NCBI GenBank assembly: GCA_039029915.1
Contig: JBCCFD010000201.1
Span: 1-13,461, forward strand
Source of the DNA: QQUD01 sp039029915
GTDB lineage: Bacteria > Chloroflexota > Anaerolineae > Promineifilales > Promineifilaceae
Direction: 5' to 3'
DNA length: 13,461 nt
Under the pieces are notes generated by a model that saw nothing but the letters and a program-made list of their open reading frames with translations, ran no database searches and was not told where the DNA came from. Below, one piece after another: positions 1 to 6,752 of the stretch (positions within the stretch are counted from its first letter, which is position 1; the number at the start of each line of letters is the position of its first letter). The translations under genes and the position numbers were made by a program.

Positions 1-78
1 GCTCTCCAGATCCTCGCGCCAGTTGATGCAGATGTGCAGGTCGCTCCAGGAGCCCTCGACGGTCATGGTCACTTCGTC
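1..78. other. Compositionally foreign edge segment joined within the ABC-F gene
   Basis: Read on the minus strand in the ABC-F frame, these bases encode DEVTMTVEGS then WSDLHICINW and a few more residues. This does not resemble the second nucleotide-binding domain that should continue here. By hand count 24 of 26 codons end in G or C, while the ABC-F codons just before the join are mixed. The join falls just after the codons for LSGG. It may be a chimeric assembly end, a recombination junction, or a real divergent C-terminus; the sequence alone favours one of the first two. Confidence 0.6.
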
Positions 79-1449
79 ACCGCCGCTTAGCGTTGAAATG
101 GGCTGCTGCATCTGGTCGTAGGTGTACAGAAAGCGATTGAGGAATGCGACTGCGTCACCGCGACTTATCGGGGCCGTTTGCCGAATTTCGGAAATTAAAT
201 CCTGTTCATAATTGAGGTTTTCATGCTCTTGAGCGTAGTAGCCGATTTTGATGCTAGGCCCAATGATAATTTCACCGCCTGTCACATCATCTTTATTGAG
301 CAACTGTTTTAGCAGGAAGGATTTACCAACTCCGTTATCCCCTACTAGTCCGACACGCTCCCCGTGCCAAATGGTGGCGTTTAAGTCGAGGAAAAGAATA
401 CGGCCGTTGTCGAACTCACGCCCCACTTCACGAAACTCAATCACCTTATTTGACCCGCGCCAGCCGGCTAAATTGAGAGACATGCGCCGTTGTTCGACGA
501 CCTTATCAATTTTATCCATCTTATCGAGCATCTTGCGCCGGCTGCGCGCTTGCTTAATATGTCGCTCATTGACAACCATTGATGCCCAAAGCTCGAATCG
601 CTTGATGGCCGCCTCAATGCGGGTAATCTCTTTTTGTTGCGCGGCATACAGTTGCTGTTGGCGGAGCCGCTTAAGCTCCCTTTCGTTGACATAGCTTGAG
701 TAATTGCCTTGGTAAAGTGTCAGCGAACCATTTTCTAACTCGGCAATGTGAGACGCCACTTCATCGAGCAAATATCGATCATGTGAAATAATCACCACAC
801 ACCCAGGGTAGCCATTAATGATTTTTTCTAAGTTTTGCTTTGATTCAAGGTCAAGATGATTATCTGGCTCATCCAGCAAAAGGAGACGTGGGGCCTGTAC
901 GAGCAGCTTGACGAGCATAATGAGCTTTTTTTGCCCGCCGCTTAAATGCTCTGTTTGTATGTCCCATTTTGATTGATCAAAACCGATGCGGGCTAGTGTT
1001 TCTTTTATGCGACTTTGATAAGAAGGCCCGCCAAGTTGCTCAAATTGATCGATGAGCTTTTCATGCTGACGCATCACTTTTTCGAGCTTGTTCGGGTTTT
1101 CGTACACGGCCGAATCACCCATCTTTTGCTCAACGGCCGTTAATGCCGCTTCGATGTTAGCTATTTCAGGAACGGCCGTTAATGCTTCTTCAAGTACGGT
1201 TCGTCCAGCCGGTAGTTCAGGCTCTTGCTCTAATCTGGCAAATGTTAAACCAGACAGTCGAAAAATATTACCCGAGCTTTGTGCTAATTCAGTGGCAATC
1301 AGCTTAAAAAGCGTTGATTTACCCGCTCCGTTTGGCCCAATAAGGCCGACCCGCTGTTTATCCTGAATTTCCCAATCAACCTCGTTAAAAATCGGTTTCC
1401 CTGCGATGTGGACACCCAATTTGTCTAAATTAATAAGTATTTCTGCCAT
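1..1449 (-). CDS. ABC-F family ATP-binding protein, C-terminus missing and sequence switched after residue 457
   Basis: This is a cytoplasmic twin-ATPase of the ABC-F family, which has no membrane domain; members act on the ribosome as translation factors or antibiotic-protection proteins. Visible motifs are Walker A GPNGAGKST (residues 38-46), signature LSGGQ (169-173), Walker B with LLLLDEPDNHLD (D193, E194), switch His in ISHDRY (H223), a charged inter-domain linker (about 245-320), second Walker A GDNGVGKSF (370-378) and second signature LSGG (454-457). The first motif reads DEPDNHLD where the family usually has DEPTNHLD. The ATG at 1449 is chosen because AGGGA (1461-1457) lies 7 bases upstream. 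After LSGG the expected ERxRLxLA...DEPTNHLD is absent. The 26 remaining codons are unrelated and GC-rich at the third position, and no other frame restores the family sequence, so the gene is broken, recombined or misassembled here. It is divergent from the gene at 1687. Resistance versus housekeeping role cannot be decided. Confidence 0.9.
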   Translation of the reverse strand, partial: MAEILINLDKLGVHIAGKPIFNEVDWEIQDKQRVGLIGPNGAGKSTLFKLIATELAQSSGNIFRLSGLTFARLEQEPELPAGRTVLEEALTAVPEIANIEAALTAVEQKMGDSAVYENPNKLEKVMRQHEKLIDQFEQLGGPSYQSRIKETLARIGFDQSKWDIQTEHLSGGQKKLIMLVKLLVQAPRLLLLDEPDNHLDLESKQNLEKIINGYPGCVVIISHDRYLLDEVASHIAELENGSLTLYQGNYSSYVNERELKRLRQQQLYAAQQKEITRIEAAIKRFELWASMVVNERHIKQARSRRKMLDKMDKIDKVVEQRRMSLNLAGWRGSNKVIEFREVGREFDNGRILFLDLNATIWHGERVGLVGDNGVGKSFLLKQLLNKDDVTGGEIIIGPSIKIGYYAQEHENLNYEQDLISEIRQTAPISRGDAVAFLNRFLYTYDQMQQPISTLSGGDEVTMTVEGSWSDLHICINWREDLES

Positions 1450-1467
1450 GATGTTTTCCCTAGAAAC

Positions 1468-1501
1468 AAAAAAAGCCGAGACGATGAGCGCCTCGGCTTT
1501 T
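1468..1501 (-). terminator. Intrinsic terminator in the ABC-F leader (candidate attenuator)
   Basis: On the minus strand the stem GCCGAG/CTCGGC (plus-strand arms 1475-1480 and 1492-1497, extended by A/T pairs) is followed by seven T's ending at 1468. The last T is only 18 bases before the ABC-F start codon, and a Shine-Dalgarno follows it, so this terminator sits inside the leader of the gene rather than after a gene. On the plus strand the same hairpin has only four T's. A terminator in this position implies conditional read-through. Confidence 0.75.
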
Positions 1502-1528
1502 GAAAAATCAAACTTTACATAAGATGGT

Positions 1529-1618
1529 TTAAATAGGCGCAATCCGAATAGGTAGCGCAGAAATAAAGCCACGGAATACGGGCTGGTGAATTTCGTTGAA
1601 TCCGTTTAAATAAACCAT
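1529..1618 (-). CDS. Putative 29-residue leader peptide upstream of the ABC-F gene
   Basis: A short frame opens with ATG at 1618 and ends with TAA at 1529, 28 bases before the terminator hairpin. It begins MVYLNGFNE and ends SALPIRIAPI, so it finishes on Ala-Pro-Ile-stop. Leader ORFs followed by a terminator are established in front of several antibiotic-responsive ABC-F genes, where ribosome stalling prevents termination. Codons 27-28 (GCG CCT) are complementary to AGGCGC in the terminator (plus 1488-1493), a possible 6-bp antiterminator. ATGGTTTA at its start can pair with TAAACCAT at its stop (1611-1618 with 1524-1531). Weak points are the lack of a clear Shine-Dalgarno at normal distance (CAGG lies about 15 bases upstream) and the small size. 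Function is inferred only. Confidence 0.4.
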   Translation of the reverse strand: MVYLNGFNEIHQPVFRGFISALPIRIAPI

Positions 1619-1649
1619 AATGGGAAAAGGATACCTGAACGAGCGGTGA

Positions 1650-1679
1650 TTCGCAAGGCCTTAAAAGTTCGATTATACT
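1650..1679 (+). promoter_or_regulatory. Promoter for the solute-binding lipoprotein gene, predicted leaderless
   Basis: TTCGCA (1650-1655), an 18-base spacer and TATACT (1674-1679). The ATG of the next gene begins 7 bases after the -10 box and no Shine-Dalgarno precedes it, so the transcript would start at or next to the start codon. The SpoIIM-like gene at 11705 has the same arrangement. Confidence 0.5.
1672..1677 (-). promoter_or_regulatory. Possible -10 box for the ABC-F leader transcript
   Basis: The minus strand reads TATAAT here, overlapping the plus-strand -10 box of the divergent gene. Transcription starting about 7 bases downstream (near 1665) would give a leader of roughly 215 bases containing the short ORF and the terminator, a typical attenuator size. 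No -35 element or extended -10 is recognisable at the expected distance, which lowers confidence. Confidence 0.4.
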
Positions 1680-1686
1680 TCTGCGC

Positions 1687-3009
1687 ATGCTGAGACGCGT
1701 TTGGGTACTCTTTCTTCCTTTAACCCTCTTTTGGATAACGGCCTGTGGCTTGATTCAAGGGGGTGATGCCTTAACTGATTCAACGGCCATTGAAACGCCC
1801 AATGCTCAAATTGATCCAACCCCGCAACCTCAATTAACCCCTGAACCAATTATTCCTGCGCCAGTTACCGATACCACGCAGATTCTGCGCGTGTGGGTGC
1901 CCCCAGAGCTGGCTGTAGAGTCGGATGAGCTGGGACCGGCCGTTTTACGAGAGCAGATCGACAACTACGCTTTGACTCAGGCCGATCTAGAGATTGTGTT
2001 TGAAACCAAGCTGGTGAGTGGGCAAGGGGGGATTTTGAGCTATTTGCGAACAGGGCGAAATATTGCCCCCTCTGTGCTACCCGATCTGATTGCCATTCCC
2101 GCAGAACAGCTTGACACCGTAAGCCGCGATGAGCTGATTGTGCCGCTTAACGATCTGATAGACCCAACCCTCATTGATGATCTGTACCCGGCCGCCCAAA
2201 GCTTTGCAGTTTCAAACGAGCTAATTCTAGGTTATCCGTTTGCTCTTACCAACCTGACACATTTTGTTGTCAACACGACCCAAGTGACTGAAACCATTAG
2301 TAATGATTGGGATACGCTCATCTTGTCTGAAGATGTTAATTTATCCATCGCTTTTGGAGGCCCGCAGGGCGGTCTTTTGGTGCTGCAGCTTTATTTAGCG
2401 TCAGGGGGCACATTGATGAACGAGGCTGGTCAGCAAACAGTTCAACCAGAAATTTTAGCGCTTGTTCTTGATCAATTGCAGTCAGCGGTTGAAGAAAACA
2501 GGTTGAATTTAAGCACGAGCCAAAGTGCCTTGCCGGAAGAGCTATGGGATGCTTATTTCGCTGACAGAACGAATGTGATCTTGACGAGTTCTGAACAGTA
2601 TCAAATCCAATCAGATTTGACAGATACGGCCGTTTATCCAGTTAGTGGTGCGGCGGCTTCACTCCAACCTATCGTAAGAGGGTGGGCTTGGGCCATAAGC
2701 ACGCCAAATAGCAATCAGCAGGCTTTAGCTGTGGGGTTACTCAATCATCTAACTGCCGTTGATTCTGTGGATATTTGGAGCCGAAGTAGTCAGATATTAC
2801 CCGCTAACCCTAATGTGCTCGGGCCTCGCGTCACTGAAAGCGAGTATTTCCAATTTATCCAGGGTGAGCTTTTTAATGCCCAGCCAATGCCTTCCCAAGC
2901 TACGAATGAAATGATTAGTCTTTTCCAAAATGCTGCGCTCCAGGTCATTTCTGGTGATGCTTCCCCACAAGCTGCTGCAACTGAAGTGGCAAATAATTTC
3001 CAAGAATAA
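1687..3009 (+). CDS. Extracellular solute-binding lipoprotein, family 1-like
   Basis: Predicted membrane-anchored substrate-binding protein that would capture a solute, perhaps a sugar, outside the cytoplasmic membrane. The N-terminus has positively charged residues (RR at 3-4), a hydrophobic stretch and a lipobox ending ITAC with the lipidated cysteine at residue 20. A Pro/Thr/Gln-rich tether (about 28-60) follows, then a periplasmic-binding-protein-like body of about 375 residues. Its pattern (LRVWVPPE, then PDLIAIPAEQL, PLNDLID, GYPFALTNLTHFVVNT, and a late GWAWAIS) resembles family 1 sugar-binding proteins. Length (440 residues) is usual for that family. No permease or ATPase gene is nearby, so the partner transporter is unknown or absent. 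The ligand cannot be told. It lies 7 bases before the glycerate kinase gene and probably shares its mRNA. Confidence 0.75.
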   Translation: MLRRVWVLFLPLTLFWITACGLIQGGDALTDSTAIETPNAQIDPTPQPQLTPEPIIPAPVTDTTQILRVWVPPELAVESDELGPAVLREQIDNYALTQADLEIVFETKLVSGQGGILSYLRTGRNIAPSVLPDLIAIPAEQLDTVSRDELIVPLNDLIDPTLIDDLYPAAQSFAVSNELILGYPFALTNLTHFVVNTTQVTETISNDWDTLILSEDVNLSIAFGGPQGGLLVLQLYLASGGTLMNEAGQQTVQPEILALVLDQLQSAVEENRLNLSTSQSALPEELWDAYFADRTNVILTSSEQYQIQSDLTDTAVYPVSGAAASLQPIVRGWAWAISTPNSNQQALAVGLLNHLTAVDSVDIWSRSSQILPANPNVLGPRVTESEYFQFIQGELFNAQPMPSQATNEMISLFQNAALQVISGDASPQAAATEVANNFQE

Positions 3010-3016
3010 CGAACCG

Positions 3017-4333
3017 ATGAAGAAGTCAACAGCGTATCAAACGATTGAAACGATATTTAACTCTGCATTATTGGCGGTTGATCCAAACACGGCCGTTTCT
3101 CAAAATTTAACGCGTAAACCAGATCAATTAGAGATTGCAAATCAAACTGTCTCGATATCCTCGAATCGAAGATTATTTTTAGTGAGCGCTGGCAAGGCTA
3201 GCATTCCGATGGCTCAAGCCGCTCTAAACATCTTAGGTGACTCCCTTTATAAAGGGGCGGTTTTAACAAAAGAGGGCATTGCATACCCTAGCTTTCCTGA
3301 AAATGTTCAATTTTTCATGGGCAGTCATCCGGTTTCTTCCCAAAAATCGATAGACGCCACCAATCAAATAGGTAAACTACTTCAGGAAACAAAAGCTGAT
3401 GATTTATTGATCTGTTTACTATCTGGAGGGGCGTCTGCCCTTCTTTCAAGCCCCTTAATTCCACTGGCAACTTGGCAATCCTTAAGCAGAGCCCTGTTGA
3501 GCAGTGGCTGCACCATCAATGAATTTAATGCCGTGCGGCGGCAACTGGATGAGGTGAAGGGGGGTGGTCTTGCCACATGGGGTTTACCTGCAGAATGCCA
3601 CACCTTAATCTTGAGCGACGTCATTGGGAATGATTTAGCGGCGATTGGATCTGGTCCAACTTATTTTGCTGATGATGACCCAGACGAAATCAATGTGATT
3701 TTTGATAAATACGATATTTTAGATGCCTTGTCTAAATCTGAGGCAGATGAAATATTAACGGTCGTATCCAATCTCTACCCTGCCCACCAATTCTCCCAAC
3801 CTGTCAACACCATCATCAGCGATATTAAAATTGCGGCTTCCGCAGCCGCCCAATCAGCTCAGGATTTAGGGTACAACACCCAAGTATTAACGACGCAGTT
3901 TGAGGGGGAAGCTCGCGAGCTGGGTAAGTTTGTGGCCGCCATTGGGAAGGATTTATTGCCCGGACACTGCGTTATTTTAGGCGGGGAATCAACCGTCACA
4001 ATTCGGGGTCAGGGCATGGGGGGGCGCAACTCAGAGCTAGGATTATCTGCCGCTATCGCGCTTAAAGACACACCAAGCGTCACGATTGCCAGTTTGGCTA
4101 CTGATGGGGATGACGGTGCGACGCAAATGGCCGGTGTGGTTGTTGATACATCAATTTTGAAAAACGGCCGTGGACTTGGCTTAAAGGCTGAAGCGTTCAT
4201 GAAAAATAATGACAGCGGCACTTATTTTCAGAAAGTTGAAAACCAAACTAATACGTCCATTTTTATCAATACGGGCCTAACCGGCACGAATGTCAACGAC
4301 TTGATTATTATTTTGAAGGATAACGTTACATGA
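3017..4333 (+). CDS. Glycerate 2-kinase, MOFRL family (GckA/TtuD-like)
   Basis: Predicted cytoplasmic enzyme phosphorylating D-glycerate with ATP to 2-phosphoglycerate, feeding lower glycolysis. Family motifs are clear: LLSGGASALLSSP (about 134-146), NAVRRQLDEVKGGGLA (171-186), SDVIGNDLAAIGSGPT (200-215), GGEST (322-326), MGGRNSELGL of the MOFRL domain (334-343), ATDGDDGAT (361-369; many relatives have GTDG) and GTNVNDL (423-429). With the ATG at 3017 the protein has 438 residues, normal for the family. The frame is open from 2930, but that start would overlap the preceding gene by 80 bases and add a tail not expected for the family. No good Shine-Dalgarno precedes 3017, which suggests coupling to the upstream gene. 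Its stop overlaps the next start (ATGA). Confidence 0.88.
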   Translation: MKKSTAYQTIETIFNSALLAVDPNTAVSQNLTRKPDQLEIANQTVSISSNRRLFLVSAGKASIPMAQAALNILGDSLYKGAVLTKEGIAYPSFPENVQFFMGSHPVSSQKSIDATNQIGKLLQETKADDLLICLLSGGASALLSSPLIPLATWQSLSRALLSSGCTINEFNAVRRQLDEVKGGGLATWGLPAECHTLILSDVIGNDLAAIGSGPTYFADDDPDEINVIFDKYDILDALSKSEADEILTVVSNLYPAHQFSQPVNTIISDIKIAASAAAQSAQDLGYNTQVLTTQFEGEARELGKFVAAIGKDLLPGHCVILGGESTVTIRGQGMGGRNSELGLSAAIALKDTPSVTIASLATDGDDGATQMAGVVVDTSILKNGRGLGLKAEAFMKNNDSGTYFQKVENQTNTSIFINTGLTGTNVNDLIIILKDNVT

Positions 4334-5757
4334 CCGTAAAATTTGGTACCGACGGCTGGAGAGCCGTAATCAGTGAGACATTTACCTTTCACAACCTTCG
4401 GCTTGTGGCGCAGGCCATAGCAGATTGGGTTCGTGAAGAAAACAATAGTGACCCAACTGTGGTCATCGGATTTGACACGCGCTTTTTGTCAGATCGATAC
4501 GCCCGAGAAGTAGCCAGAGTAATGGCTGCAAACAAAATCAATGCTTGGTTGGCTCGAGCAGACTCGCCTACGCCCTCGATTAGCTATAGCGTCATCAGTA
4601 AAAAAGCAACAGCTGGCATTATGATTACAGCCAGTCATAACGCCCCTCGCTACAATGGCGTTAAGCTTAAAGCGAGCTTTGGTGGTGCCGCAAGCCCTGA
4701 ACAGCACAAACGGGTTGAATCCATATTAGAGCAAAATCTTGATAAAGCGCGCGGCCCCAACTTGATGAATTTTGACGAGGCAATTCAGAAAGGCCGCGTC
4801 ACAAAATTTGATCCAACATGGAATTATTACGAGCATCTAAGCACGCTCGTTGATCTTGATAAAATCCACGGCGGGAGATTGCGTATCGTTGCAGACAGTA
4901 TGTTCGGCTCTGGTCGGGGGGCGATCAGCGAAGTGCTTACTCGTGGACGCGCCCATGTGGAAAATATTCGCCATCACATGAACCCCGGTTTTGATGGCAT
5001 TCACCCCGAACCTATTGCCAAAAATTTAGGCATGCTCATTTCTACCATCCAAAGCGGGCATTGGGATATTGGCATTGCGACTGATGGGGACGCAGATCGC
5101 ATTGGCGCAGTGGATTCTCGAGGCCAATTTGTTGATCCACATCGAATCTTTGCCCTCATTTTGCGTCATATTTTGGAAACCCGTCAGCTTAAGGGCAAAG
5201 TAGTCAGGACGGTATCTACAACACGCATGCTCGATCGCATTGCAGCGGACAATAACCTAGAGCTGATAGAAACCCCCGTTGGCTTTAATCACATTGCTGA
5301 TTTAATGATTGCGAATGGGGTGGTGATGGGTGGTGAAGAGTCAGGCGGTATGAGTATTCAGGGTCATATTCCAGAAGGTGATGGGGTTTTGATGGGGCTT
5401 TTGCTACTTGAGATGATGGCAGATAAGCAGGCACCGCTTCATGAATTAGTTGATGACCTTTTATCAAAATATGGGCCAGCTGAGTATCAGCGGTCTGACA
5501 TGCGAATTACTCGCCCTGTCGATAAGAAGCTTCTCACGCAACAACTGCTCGATTCTGCGCCATCAAATATTGCTGGGGTTAAAATCGAATCGATTCAGAC
5601 TACTGACGGTATAAAATATTACTTAGCGGATGGGAGCTGGTTGTTAATACGGCCGTCTGGCACTGAGCCGGTTCTTAGGGTTTATGCTGAAGCCCCTAAT
5701 CACGCGCGCGTACAGGCATTGTTGGGATTTGGTGAGGAGATCGCCCAAAATAGCTAG
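4330..5757 (+). CDS. Alpha-D-phosphohexomutase (phosphoglucomutase/phosphomannomutase family)
   Basis: Interconverts hexose 1-phosphate and 6-phosphate through a phosphoserine intermediate in the cytoplasm. The four family signatures are intact: active-site TASHNAPRYNG with Ser102; metal-binding DGDADR (D252, D254, D256); sugar-binding GGEESGG (334-340); phosphate-binding RPSGTEP (441-447). Opening FGTDGWRAVI is typical. Length 475 is normal for the bacterial enzymes. The start overlaps the glycerate kinase stop by 4 bases and GAAGGA lies 9 bases upstream, so start and translational coupling are well supported. Whether glucose, mannose or glucosamine phosphate is preferred cannot be decided; the serine loop is TASHNAP rather than the usual TASHNP. 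Confidence 0.92.
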   Translation: MTVKFGTDGWRAVISETFTFHNLRLVAQAIADWVREENNSDPTVVIGFDTRFLSDRYAREVARVMAANKINAWLARADSPTPSISYSVISKKATAGIMITASHNAPRYNGVKLKASFGGAASPEQHKRVESILEQNLDKARGPNLMNFDEAIQKGRVTKFDPTWNYYEHLSTLVDLDKIHGGRLRIVADSMFGSGRGAISEVLTRGRAHVENIRHHMNPGFDGIHPEPIAKNLGMLISTIQSGHWDIGIATDGDADRIGAVDSRGQFVDPHRIFALILRHILETRQLKGKVVRTVSTTRMLDRIAADNNLELIETPVGFNHIADLMIANGVVMGGEESGGMSIQGHIPEGDGVLMGLLLLEMMADKQAPLHELVDDLLSKYGPAEYQRSDMRITRPVDKKLLTQQLLDSAPSNIAGVKIESIQTTDGIKYYLADGSWLLIRPSGTEPVLRVYAEAPNHARVQALLGFGEEIAQNS

Positions 5758-5780
5758 ACGTTCTTCGTTAAAATCGTAAC

Positions 5781-5808
5781 TTGGATAAGAATATGGGTGT
5801 GTTATAAT
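5781..5808 (+). promoter_or_regulatory. Promoter upstream of the glycosyltransferase gene
   Basis: TTGGAT (5781-5786), a 16-base spacer and a perfect TATAAT (5803-5808), preceded by TGTGT. It lies just after the phosphohexomutase gene and would give a leader of about 105 bases, showing that the glycosyltransferase is a separate transcription unit. Confidence 0.55.
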
Positions 5809-5919
5809 CCTCAGCTGGGGAAAAGAATAGGATATTTACTTTCACTCCCATCTACCTTCAAATTTTGGTCAATAAACCTGAATACTTTTCGCCGCTGAGG
5901 GGGAAGAGAGGGCCTTTTT

Positions 5920-6657
5920 ATGAAATTATCAGTTATTATTTGTTGCTACAACGAAAAGGCAACAATCGAAGAAGTTATCAATAAGACAAAAGCTGTTGAC
6001 TTAGGTACCGGATGGGATCGCGAAATTATCGTTGTTGATAATTTTTCAAACGATGGCACCAGAGATATCCTCAAAAATATTTCTGATCCTGAAATAAGAG
6101 TAATTTTTCACGATAAAAATATGGGAAAAGGGATGTCAATTCGTACAGGCATCAACCATATGCGGGGAGATTACATGATCATCCAAGACGCTGATTTTGA
6201 ATATGATCCGGCTGAACACGTCAAGTTTTGTCGAAAAATTGAAGAAACGGCCGCCGCCGCAATCTTCGGTTCTCGTGTGCTCGGTGGGGATGTGAAGTAT
6301 GAATATGCACATGCGTATTTGGGCGTACGTGTATTAACAACTGCAACCAATATTTTATTTGGGGGTAATTTGACAGATGTAGCTACAGCGACCAAGCTTG
6401 TTCGCGCAGACGTTGTCAAATCATTGAACCTAACAACAACAGATTTTAATTTAGATTTTGAATTACCAAACAAAATTCTTCTTGCAGGGTATGATATTCT
6501 AGAAATTCCTATCAATTACAGACCTCGCACCTATGCAGAGGGAAAAAAAATAACCAGTCGAGATGGTATTCGCGCCTTAATCACCATCGTTCGGGACCGG
6601 CTAGGATTTACACCAGTTTTTAAGAAGTCTCAGAAGCCCATAGAGAAAATTGCCTAA
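5920..6657 (+). CDS. Family 2 glycosyltransferase, dolichol-phosphate-mannose-synthase-like
   Basis: Predicted GT-A fold enzyme that transfers a sugar from a nucleotide sugar, probably to a polyprenyl phosphate at the inner face of the membrane. Visible elements are the N-terminal strand LSVIICCYNE (3-12), VVDNFSNDGT (38-47), KNMGKGMSIRTG (67-78), the metal-binding DAD in IIQDADFEYDP (D90, D92), FGSRVLGG (about 136-143) and a late FELPNKI and EIPINYRPRTYAEGKKI region typical of DPM1-like proteins. At 245 residues there is no C-terminal membrane domain. A purine-rich GAAGAGAGGG ends 7 bases before the ATG. The phosphohexomutase just upstream could supply sugar-1-phosphate for its donor, but the genes have separate promoters. 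Substrate unknown. Confidence 0.85.
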   Translation: MKLSVIICCYNEKATIEEVINKTKAVDLGTGWDREIIVVDNFSNDGTRDILKNISDPEIRVIFHDKNMGKGMSIRTGINHMRGDYMIIQDADFEYDPAEHVKFCRKIEETAAAAIFGSRVLGGDVKYEYAHAYLGVRVLTTATNILFGGNLTDVATATKLVRADVVKSLNLTTTDFNLDFELPNKILLAGYDILEIPINYRPRTYAEGKKITSRDGIRALITIVRDRLGFTPVFKKSQKPIEKIA

Positions 6658-6694
6658 CGGCAAGGCCGCACATTAATTAGCAATAGATATTAGT

Positions 6695-6728
6695 AAAGAG
6701 GATGAGCTTGATAGGTTCATTCTCTTTT
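6695..6728 (+). terminator. Hairpin after the glycosyltransferase gene, weak intrinsic terminator
   Basis: AAAGAGGATGAGC (6695-6707) pairs over 13 positions, two of them G-T, with GTTCATTCTCTTT (6715-6727) around a 7-base loop. The 3' arm ends in only four T's, so termination may be partial. It is the only obvious barrier before adoK. Confidence 0.45.
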
Positions 6729-6752
6729 GCTGTTCAAAGATAGGATGGTTAA

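Noticed and set aside
248..694. Plus-strand open frame of 148 codons opposite the ABC-F gene
   Set aside because: It is the antisense of a clearly conserved ATPase, and its Ser/Arg/Leu-rich product has no recognisable features.
2930..3016. Longer N-terminus for the glycerate kinase starting at 2930
   Set aside because: It would overlap the lipoprotein gene by 80 bases and adds 29 residues that do not fit the family; ATG at 3017 fits length and operon spacing.
5809..5900. Inverted repeat CCTCAGC / GCTGAGG in the glycosyltransferase leader as a regulatory hairpin
   Set aside because: Only 7 bp across a loop of nearly 80 bases, and the 5' arm lies at or before the predicted transcription start.
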